Source of the DNA: a virus
Direction: 5' to 3' (one strand)
Virus record (IMG/VR): IMGVR_UViG_3300030108_004017
Span: 1-64,000 of that record
Length of the DNA stretch: 64,000 bases
Shown here piece after piece: positions 57,306 through 64,000 of the stretch (its first letter is position 1; each line of letters opens with the position of its first letter). A program made the position numbers and the translations under genes. The notes beneath the pieces were generated by a model. The model was not told the DNA's origin, did not search any database, and saw nothing but the letters and a program-made list of their open reading frames with translations.

Positions 57306-58281
57306 ATGTTAGAAACCTCTTTTGATTGTGATATAAATTATTCAAATTACCCTTTGATAACACATTGAATTCTTTATACCAATTTGTTTGTCTTTTGAAA
57401 TGTGATTGTTTGGTATCGTCCTCACCCTTTACATAAAATCGTTTGTTTGGATGATTTCTATTGTGAACCTTTAGAATATTCTTCACAACATATTGTTTAT
57501 ACTGATTACCCATATGTAATCTCACACTCTCCAAGAATGCAGTATCATCACCATTCATAAAAACAGACTTTGGTATATTACAACCTGTCATCAATAATTG
57601 ATTGGTCATTACCAATCCACTACCATCAAACTTTGGAAAATTCAAATCGTATACTGATAAATCACCATCTGTCTCTGAATTTATCTCATTCATTCTTTCG
57701 AGACTCATAGTATTTCTGATTGACGAATCTTCTGTAAGTGCCTTTGGGTCAGCCATTTCATAAAATGGACTATCAGTAAACTTTGGATGTTCTAATACTC
57801 TCCAACTATCATCCCACATCTTTCTTATGGCAAATGTCACAATGTATCTTGGTACTGGTGAGTTATCCATTATGTGGTCAAGTGTTGGTAACATTTCTTT
57901 TGGTAGTAAACAATCACTTTCACCCCATATTGTATAATCATATTTGAGTGAGTTTACAGACTTATAATTTAGGTCTCTACGATAGTCTGACATTGTGTAT
58001 GGTGTTTCATCATCATCATAAACCTCATACTCAACAAGAAATCCTAATGATTCAAGTCTCGCAACTTGTCGTTTGAACCTAATTAAAAATTCGTGTTTCT
58101 TTACTTTATCAGTATCCATCTTTTCAAAATACTGACTCATATTATAAAATAAATCTATAGTTATATTTTCTTTATTGGTTATATAGTCCCATTGTACAAG
58201 AGAATCTATATACTCGGTTATCATATCAATTTCATAAAACATTATGTGACAACCTACAATGTATCTATATTTTATCTCCAT
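57277..58281 (-). CDS. Possible glycosyltransferase (334 aa)
   Basis: KYDYTIWGESDCLLPKEML is a possible GT-A DxD-type region (ESD). RYIVTFAIRKMWDDSW follows, then SGLVMTNQLLMTG. Context in the glycosyltransferase cluster supports the call; the family is not certain. Confidence 0.55.
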   Translation of the reverse strand: MEIKYRYIVGCHIMFYEIDMITEYIDSLVQWDYITNKENITIDLFYNMSQYFEKMDTDKVKKHEFLIRFKRQVARLESLGFLVEYEVYDDDETPYTMSDYRRDLNYKSVNSLKYDYTIWGESDCLLPKEMLPTLDHIMDNSPVPRYIVTFAIRKMWDDSWRVLEHPKFTDSPFYEMADPKALTEDSSIRNTMSLERMNEINSETDGDLSVYDLNFPKFDGSGLVMTNQLLMTGCNIPKSVFMNGDDTAFLESVRLHMGNQYKQYVVKNILKVHNRNHPNKRFYVKGEDDTKQSHFKRQTNWYKEFNVLSKGNLNNLYHNQKRFLTYEDFRKTKT

Positions 58282-59003
58282 AAGTAATTTGCCTTTGTTT
58301 GCATCAATATATTAGTATGATGTTTTTGTGGGTCATTGGGTATGGCATTGAAATGCCATATGTATCCTGGCCAATCGTCTGGTACTTCAAATCTTATTAG
58401 GTCTTGCATATTATATTCATATGGTAACCACATCATATCTACATTATGTTTTCTTGTCAAAAAGTTCAACATAGTTTGGTCTATACCACACCCAAGTCTT
58501 ACCAACCCCATAATTTTTGCAAAGTTTTCTGTAAAACATTCTTGTGCCTTTTCAAAAAATTCAGTATGGTGTTTTGAAAATACCATCATACCAGAATTGA
58601 AATACCTTGAGTAATTTAGTATTGGTTCTTCAGGAAATAAATTGTTTCTCCAATTCAATATTGACCTCACTACCCATTCACACGAACCAAAGTTTCTAAC
58701 CACACCAAATTTATCACCAACCACATCAAATATATTTGGTAAGTCTGGTGAGGGAATTGTATCTGAATCTACATACAAACATTTGTCCCATTCTTGTCCT
58801 GTAGCCTCCATCAACTGAGGAAAATACATTTTGTAAAAATTAGGTCTTATGTTTGGGTCATCAAATAGTGGTTCATTCAATACAAATAATTCTGTATCAG
58901 GTTTATCTTCTATCCAAGCCTTCCACACTTCTTGACTCAATTTGTAAGGTGTGTTTTTTGACCTATCGTCATTTTGTATATCAATCATAAAAACTACATT
59001 CAT
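58272..59003 (-). CDS. GT8-like glycosyltransferase (243 aa)
   Basis: LYVDSDTIPSPDL is the DxD motif, YFNSGMMVFSKHH is the GT8 FNSG block, GCGIDQTMLNFL matches the DQ block, and YIWHFN an end His. Fits GT8/glycogenin-type GT-A enzymes. Uses a nucleotide sugar; acceptor unknown. Confidence 0.75.
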   Translation of the reverse strand: MNVVFMIDIQNDDRSKNTPYKLSQEVWKAWIEDKPDTELFVLNEPLFDDPNIRPNFYKMYFPQLMEATGQEWDKCLYVDSDTIPSPDLPNIFDVVGDKFGVVRNFGSCEWVVRSILNWRNNLFPEEPILNYSRYFNSGMMVFSKHHTEFFEKAQECFTENFAKIMGLVRLGCGIDQTMLNFLTRKHNVDMMWLPYEYNMQDLIRFEVPDDWPGYIWHFNAIPNDPQKHHTNILMQTKANYLWR

Positions 59004-59845
59004 TTTACAGCTCCTATATAGTCTGGATAAAGATTTAGTAGTAACTCGTGTAACTCTTTCATCAAAACACCTCTTTCGTCTTTCTTTGACATACCTGAAA
59101 TAGATAATATATAATTTTGTCTCAAGTATCCATCTGCTGCCTTATCCCATTCATATCGTTTGAAATGTGTTGCCTGATACCTAACATCCAATAAAGATAA
59201 GTCATATTTGATTCCCTCTGATTGAACCAACCAATTGAATACTACTTGGTCTGTACCTTTTCTAACAGAGTGATTTTGTTTTTCAAGTATTACTTCCATA
59301 TTATCGTTGTAAAACTTCTCTAATTTTTTCAACATAGGTAACATTTTCTTCACATCATACAAGACATGCCCAGCAGCAAAGTATCTCGTGTGGTCATATT
59401 TTATATTATTGTAATTACATATGTCTTCGTAACCAACAATACCATCATATGTCCACCCAAGATTTGCAAAGTCACGAGTACCCCAAAAGTCATTGTCGGG
59501 TTCTCTTTCGGTTCGTGTAAATATATTAGGACATTCTTTCAAATTTATCAATGTACTTGCATCAACTGAGTACACTTTTTCGTAATGAGAGTTCTCTGGC
59601 TTTTCAAGAAATTTTATTTGGTCAAACCATCGTGTCCAAGGTACTCTATGTTTATTTGTATTCGTATATGGTGGACTAACTTTTTCATAATGATATAAAT
59701 CTATACCATCGTGTATCTCACAATACTTACTCCAATAATACTTTGATAATTCAATCCAATCTATGTTATCAAACCCATATTTTTTTCTAATCATAGGGTC
59801 TGTTGGTACTATACCATTCAACCATATAAGATTTTTATTCTGCAT
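59000..59845 (-). CDS. Unknown sugar-cluster protein (281 aa)
   Basis: Starts MQNKNLIWLNGIVPTDPMI. KVYSVDASTLINLKECPN could be a DxS-type donor site, and QVVFNWLVQ a GT8-like DQ block. Resembles a glycosyltransferase by context and these two weak motifs. Confidence 0.5.
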   Translation of the reverse strand: MQNKNLIWLNGIVPTDPMIRKKYGFDNIDWIELSKYYWSKYCEIHDGIDLYHYEKVSPPYTNTNKHRVPWTRWFDQIKFLEKPENSHYEKVYSVDASTLINLKECPNIFTRTEREPDNDFWGTRDFANLGWTYDGIVGYEDICNYNNIKYDHTRYFAAGHVLYDVKKMLPMLKKLEKFYNDNMEVILEKQNHSVRKGTDQVVFNWLVQSEGIKYDLSLLDVRYQATHFKRYEWDKAADGYLRQNYILSISGMSKKDERGVLMKELHELLLNLYPDYIGAVK

Positions 59846-60590
59846 ATTGTCTATCCTCTACTAAATCCATCATCACATAAGTAAAAATTTTATCGTTATC
59901 TGTCTCACACCATTTAGTCCACAACTTACCTCTGTTTGCAAACTGATTGATATGTGTTTCTGAATATTCATATTTCTTTTCTTCTGATATTGTGTCGTGA
60001 GTGTGTTCAACATAAACATACCAATTTTCCCAACCGTGGTCTATGAGTGTTACACAATAATCTGGTACTTCTGAGTTTCCCCAAAATTGTTCATCTAATT
60101 TATGGTCCCAAGTAATTTCTGGCCTTAGAAAGTTTACCCCATCTGTCCAAAAAACTTCAAACGATTGAGGTGACTCAAATTGTAAACTTGGTACTCTCAT
60201 CTTACTTTGTTTTCCGTGAACTCGTGAACCAATACAACCACATTTATCTTTCGACTCCATAACTTTTATATAAGTATCAATCCAATTCTCCTTATGTATT
60301 AAAAAATCGTCCTCAAGTATAACTACCCAATCGTGGTCATCTCTTTGATATGAAAGTCCCTTGTTTATTGCCACTGCAATATTTGCTGCAGGTTCTGACC
60401 TTTCTTTGATTACTTCTGGTTGTAATTCAAATTCATCATATACATCTTCAGGAAAATTACCATTTTTTACCACAATAAATTCACACTCGTGGTTTTTATT
60501 TTTATCCAATACCTCTTGTACTACATTAGATAACAACTTCAATCTTCTTGCAGTAGTGGGTATTACAAATAATACTTTACTCATATCCAA
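59835..60590 (-). CDS. GT2-like glycosyltransferase (251 aa)
   Basis: VLFVIPTTARRLKLLSNVV start, AANIAVAINKGLSY donor block and WVVILEDDFLIHKENW (EDD metal site). A short single-domain GT-A. Overlaps both neighbours by a few nt. Confidence 0.75.
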   Translation of the reverse strand: MDMSKVLFVIPTTARRLKLLSNVVQEVLDKNKNHECEFIVVKNGNFPEDVYDEFELQPEVIKERSEPAANIAVAINKGLSYQRDDHDWVVILEDDFLIHKENWIDTYIKVMESKDKCGCIGSRVHGKQSKMRVPSLQFESPQSFEVFWTDGVNFLRPEITWDHKLDEQFWGNSEVPDYCVTLIDHGWENWYVYVEHTHDTISEEKKYEYSETHINQFANRGKLWTKWCETDNDKIFTYVMMDLVEDRQYAE

Positions 60591-61317
60591 AATACTCCTG
60601 TAACTCTTGAGAGTATTCCCAAAAGTCTAATTTTTCTTTTTCATTCCATCTTTGGTGGTTTTCTATTTTCTTATTATACCTTCCACTTCCAATGTTTGTA
60701 TTCTCATTACCTTTCAAAATCTGATTGGAATCAACTAAAGGTTGTTCACACCATACTGATAACTCTTTCAAACTCTCCTCTGTTGAATCCTCGATCCTGT
60801 GTACTTTCCAACTATCTTCTGGTATCTCTGCCAAATAATTTAGTGCCCTTCTATTTCTTTCATTCCACATCCAAGATGCCTTTCCAATCAAAGACATATT
60901 GTCCCATCTGTCTCTAACCAAATCACCCTCTAATGGATAATGGTCTAACTCTACTCTCTCTGCCCATCCTCTATTTACGGCTGATGTAACAAAATCTCTA
61001 CCATCTCTTACTAATAAAATAAACTTCACATCACCCTCAAAGAATTTATAGATTCCATCTACCAACCAAGTCATAGAATTATCTACATTCATAAATGATT
61101 CTTTATGTGGATGTAATTGTTCTAAGTCGTGATACATCAACTTTGAACTATAAAGTCTGTCTTCAAATCTTGGAAATGGATTACGAACTGCAGTGTTCAT
61201 CCTAACATATAATGGATGAAATCTCTCGAATGTTTTATACTCGTGAACTCCACCAAAGGCTTTTGCAAACCCTCGTGTACCACATCTTCCTGTTCCAACT
61301 ACTATAGTTTTTTTCAT
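60577..61317 (-). CDS. Sulfotransferase-like protein (246 aa)
   Basis: The start TIVVGTGRCGTRGFAKA is the PAPS 5'-phosphosulfate loop, and VKFILLVRDGRDFVTSAVNRGW is the 3'-phosphate-binding block of sulfotransferases. ATG overlaps the upstream stop (ATGA). It would transfer sulfate to a glycan or lipid; a PAPS source must come from the host. Confidence 0.82.
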   Translation of the reverse strand: MKKTIVVGTGRCGTRGFAKAFGGVHEYKTFERFHPLYVRMNTAVRNPFPRFEDRLYSSKLMYHDLEQLHPHKESFMNVDNSMTWLVDGIYKFFEGDVKFILLVRDGRDFVTSAVNRGWAERVELDHYPLEGDLVRDRWDNMSLIGKASWMWNERNRRALNYLAEIPEDSWKVHRIEDSTEESLKELSVWCEQPLVDSNQILKGNENTNIGSGRYNKKIENHQRWNEKEKLDFWEYSQELQEYFGYE

Positions 61318-62162
61318 TTTGCTGTCCTCCAATGTAAAACTCCCTTACCACCTGGTCCACCTTTTTCTTCATAGATTCCATAACCCAACTTACAAATACT
61401 ATCAGTAAAATCCACCTCACTAAATGCGGCTTGAACTTTTCTATTGTATGATGAAGTTACATCCTCAGTATATTGTGGTAAAAACTCAAGGGCTCTTTCT
61501 ACCATTTGTGGTCTGGTCAATCCTGTTACTTGAATTTTATCACCATACCCATTGTGAATAAATCCACCCTCAACTTTTGACCAATTCAATTGTCCCCACT
61601 TATCACAAACCTCACCCAAGATTTTAGTTGAAGACATTCCTGTACCATTATGTGCAGAACAAGTACCTATTCTTTTGAATGGGTCTCTTTTATTCACTCC
61701 AATTGATGCAAAAAATCCTATTTCATTATTTTTTTCCATTGTCATAATCGAATTTGATATTACATTTTCATCCCACCCATACTTTGAAACCTGGTCATCT
61801 TCGTAGAATATAAAATAATCATATCCATTATCTCTTTCTTGTCTAAATACATAATCAAACAATCCATACGACCAACCACCTAAATTATTATTTCTTCGTA
61901 CAAAGGTGATAAATTGATTTCTATCAGATTCTTTTTCCAAATAATCCAAACATTTCTTATCAGAATCCTCTGTATAGTTTACTCCCAAGAACACTTGTAT
62001 GTTTTTATTTGATATAGAATTGGCATACTTCATAACATTTTGACACATATCAAATAATTTAGTATCATTATTTGGATTGTCTCGTGAACCACCTACAACT
62101 GCTCTTGTTTTCAAGAAAAGTGAAATAACAATTGATACTTTCCTATCTCCTAACTGACTCAT
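61314..62162 (-). CDS. GT2-like glycosyltransferase (282 aa)
   Basis: VSIVISLFLKTRAVVGGSRDN start, NNNLGGWSYGLFDYVF donor block, and YFIFYEDDQVSKYGW as the EDD metal site. Family fits GT-A; the C-terminal half is less clear. Confidence 0.7.
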   Translation of the reverse strand: MSQLGDRKVSIVISLFLKTRAVVGGSRDNPNNDTKLFDMCQNVMKYANSISNKNIQVFLGVNYTEDSDKKCLDYLEKESDRNQFITFVRRNNNLGGWSYGLFDYVFRQERDNGYDYFIFYEDDQVSKYGWDENVISNSIMTMEKNNEIGFFASIGVNKRDPFKRIGTCSAHNGTGMSSTKILGEVCDKWGQLNWSKVEGGFIHNGYGDKIQVTGLTRPQMVERALEFLPQYTEDVTSSYNRKVQAAFSEVDFTDSICKLGYGIYEEKGGPGGKGVLHWRTAK

Positions 62163-63457
62163 ATTTTTCTCACTACATCCTCTATGTACTGAAACACATC
62201 ATCGTTGTAATGTGGTGCAGCCCCTACAAAAAATATTCTATCCAAGACCTCATTTGAATTTGGATATAATTTGTAATCATCCAAATGTGAGTAACCAGAA
62301 TGTATCAAAATATTACCCGCAAAATAGTTACGAGTCTGTATTTTATGTTCTTCAAGGTGACTAACAATCTTATCTTTTTGTTCCTTGTCCTTACAAATTA
62401 TTGGTGTACCAAACCACGAAGTATCGGCTTGGTCTAACTGAATTGGTACTTTTATATCAAGATTATCTTCAAATATTTTAGAAACTCTTTCTCTTGACTC
62501 TCTTCTTTTCTCTTCAATGAAATCAAACTTCTTCAATTGTTCGAGTCCAAGTGCACCTTGTAAGTCTAATGGTTTTAGATTGTATCCCATATTGGTAAAA
62601 ATATATTTGTGGTCTACTATACCATCATACATTGGTTCTAACCACTTATCAAATCTATTACCACAAGTTCCACAAGCAAGTAAATTAGCACTACCAACAC
62701 AATAACAATCTCTTCCCCACCAAGAAAAACTTCTCACCATAGAAATCAAATCCTCATCTGTTGATGAAATCATACCACCCTCACCACAAGTAATGTGATG
62801 TGCTGGATAGAAAGAACAAGAAGATACTTTTGCCATTTCTGTTAGATATTTACCATTCCATAATGTACCAAGTGAATCACATCCATCTAAAATCAATTCC
62901 AAGTTATATTTCTTACATAAGTAATCTAAGAAATCCATATTACAAGGATTACCTAATACTGGTGATAAAAATATACCTCGTGTTTTACTTGTTATCTTTT
63001 TCTCTATTAGTTTTACATCAAAATTCAATGTGTCGAATTCGATGTCCACAAATATTGGTGTCATATTATTCTGAACAATAGGTGCAATGGTAGTTGGAAA
63101 TCCAACTGGTGATACAATTATCTCATCACCATCATTCCATTTCAAATGTTTCTTTATTCCTGCAATCATAACAAGATTTGCAGAACTACCACTATTGACC
63201 ATAACTGAGTTTCCACACTTGAATCTGTTTGAGAATTTCTTTTCAAATTTATATACATTTTCACCTGAACTCAACCACTTACCAGTCAAAAATGAAACAA
63301 CACCAGCCTTCAACTCATCAGAATCCCAATAAGGACCTGAATAGTATATTGGAGTCTCACCAGGAACTATATCTGAGGTATTGTACGAGTACCTCAATAC
63401 ACTCTTATCTGATTCAATCTCATCAATGAGATTCTTTATTTTGTCTACTACACTCAT
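62159..63457 (-). CDS. RfbH-type CDP-4-keto-6-deoxyglucose 3-dehydrase
   Basis: 432 residues; ATG overlaps the upstream stop (ATGA). PLP-fold features: MVNSGSSANLVMIAG, GFPTTIAPIVQNNMTPIFVD, LDGCDSLGTLWNGK, and SFYPAHHITCGEGG with His in place of the usual PLP-lysine. WWGRDCYCVGSANLLACGTCGNRF and CNMDFLDYLCKK give the Cys cluster that binds [2Fe-2S] in the E1 enzyme; spacing differs slightly from Salmonella RfbH. Makes 3,6-dideoxyhexoses for LPS or capsule. Full pathway is not in the window. Confidence 0.85.
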   Translation of the reverse strand: MSVVDKIKNLIDEIESDKSVLRYSYNTSDIVPGETPIYYSGPYWDSDELKAGVVSFLTGKWLSSGENVYKFEKKFSNRFKCGNSVMVNSGSSANLVMIAGIKKHLKWNDGDEIIVSPVGFPTTIAPIVQNNMTPIFVDIEFDTLNFDVKLIEKKITSKTRGIFLSPVLGNPCNMDFLDYLCKKYNLELILDGCDSLGTLWNGKYLTEMAKVSSCSFYPAHHITCGEGGMISSTDEDLISMVRSFSWWGRDCYCVGSANLLACGTCGNRFDKWLEPMYDGIVDHKYIFTNMGYNLKPLDLQGALGLEQLKKFDFIEEKRRESRERVSKIFEDNLDIKVPIQLDQADTSWFGTPIICKDKEQKDKIVSHLEEHKIQTRNYFAGNILIHSGYSHLDDYKLYPNSNEVLDRIFFVGAAPHYNDDVFQYIEDVVRKI

Positions 63458-63669
63458 TCTATATCCTCTGAAAATACTTCTACACATAATACATTTGTAT
63501 CATTTATCATTACTATTCTACCATCCTTTAGTTCTAATTTAGTCATTTGACCTTGTTTTATTTTGGATGTCGATACACCCTCAAATGTTCTTTTCACTCC
63601 GCCAACAAAGTGAATTATCTGTGTTACATACTCACCTTTTGATTTTAGTGATGATTGTAAATCCCTCAT
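63454..63669 (-). CDS. Small beta-rich unknown protein (71 aa)
   Basis: Starts MRDLQSSLKSKGEYVTQII; contains SKIKQGQMTKLELKDGRIV. Coupled at both ends. No family recognised. Confidence 0.55.
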   Translation of the reverse strand: MRDLQSSLKSKGEYVTQIIHFVGGVKRTFEGVSTSKIKQGQMTKLELKDGRIVMINDTNVLCVEVFSEDIE

Positions 63670-64000
63670 TCTTTTTCTGCTTTCTTTACAAATTCTTCAT
63701 TAGAAACATACTTGAAATCAGACTTGAGCCATTCTTTAAATTCATCTATCATTTCATCTACAGGAATATTTTCCATCTCATTTCTTTTATACTTATCAAA
63801 AAAATGTATCTGATGTAAGTCTTGTGTTATATCTCTCATCCACTCGAATTGTTGTCTCCAAACATCGTTTTTATTGTGTTGAACAAACATAGGTTTTCTA
63901 TACTTCATAAAATAATTTAGAGTACAAGCACCAGTTGAACCCCAAATTGACATATCTGTTAGTTCAAGAACTGCCATCTGATATCCTAAAATTGTTTTTT
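63666..64000 (-). CDS. Partial unknown protein running off the right edge
   Basis: The frame is open to the window end; an internal ATG at 63977 is not a good start, and residues KTILGYQ precede it. It contains LTDMSIWGSTGACTLNYFMKY and a helical EFKEWLKSDF. Probably part of the sugar cluster. No family recognised. Confidence 0.5.
   Translation of the reverse strand, partial: KTILGYQMAVLELTDMSIWGSTGACTLNYFMKYRKPMFVQHNKNDVWRQQFEWMRDITQDLHQIHFFDKYKRNEMENIPVDEMIDEFKEWLKSDFKYVSNEEFVKKAEKE

Noticed and set aside
1-64000. CRISPR arrays, insertion sequences, integrase
   Set aside because: No regularly spaced repeats, terminal inverted repeats, transposase or integrase motif found.

Overview
The window looks like part of the genome of a large, lytic, tailed marine phage of the T4-like (cyanophage/pelagiphage) kind. 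The DNA is AT-rich and almost every gene lies on the minus strand. Genes are short, tightly packed and often coupled by ATGA or TAATG overlaps. The gene set is typical of marine myoviruses: PhoH, Hsp20, peptide deformylase, a MazG-like protein, thioredoxin, dUTPase, SNase, a 2OG-Fe(II) oxygenase, an AAA+ ATPase with a VWA protein, two tRNAs and a tmRNA. I found no rRNA, ribosomal protein, integrase, terminase or major capsid gene. The host was probably Gram-negative: the phage carries a lipoprotein, a TonB C-terminal-like protein, a probable beta-barrel, LPS sugar genes and type IV pilin-like genes. Promoters are sigma-70-like (TTGAC, 17-18 bp, TATATT), not Bacteroidota-like. The host phylum is not determined; several signal peptides ending in YSQ or KGQ hint at an FCB-group host, but this is speculation.

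Layout, in window order. 1-4.1 kb: start of a partial gene, a DUF262-like protein, a DNA methyltransferase and a 3D-domain protein. 4.2-8.1 kb: tmRNA, then nucleotide salvage (nucleosidase, adenine phosphoribosyltransferase, IMP dehydrogenase-like) mixed with micro-proteins. 8.1-14.4 kb: small membrane proteins, a probable beta-barrel, a VOC protein, peptide deformylase, HAD phosphatase and PhoH. 14.4-22.9 kb: two giant multidomain glycosyltransferases flanking a DUF6165 protein, and a membrane coiled-coil protein. 22.9-26.9 kb: Hsp20, thioredoxin, MazG-like protein, SNase and small proteins. 26.9-31.5 kb: AAA+ and VWA/HExxH pair, each with its own strong promoter. 31.5-37.7 kb: methyltransferases, HNH nuclease, envelope proteins, four tandem pilin-like genes and a PC4-like protein. 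37.7-46.8 kb: a heptosyltransferase-like gene, two tRNAs, oxygenase, cyclic-nucleotide-binding-like membrane protein, ATP-grasp ligase, DNA glycosylase, dUTPase and a TonB-like protein. 46.8-49.2 kb: a gene-poor regulatory zone with short repeats, promoters on both strands and a likely small RNA. 49.2-55.1 kb: unknown proteins (possibly virion or assembly), an HNH-type protein, a lipoprotein and a DUF962 protein. 55.1-64 kb: a sugar/glycosyltransferase cluster with a sulfotransferase and an RfbH-type enzyme.

The genes suggest three themes. The first is nucleotide salvage and quality control for late infection. The second is a large investment in surface carbohydrate chemistry, covering about 18 kb of glycosyltransferase-related genes. 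The third is remodelling of the host envelope, through pilin-like, lipoprotein, TonB-like and MscS-like proteins. The least explained items are the pilin array, the heptosyltransferase split over two giant proteins, and the RNA/repeat region near 48 kb. Many genes of 25-60 residues are annotated here from their reading frame, ribosome binding site and overlap with neighbours.
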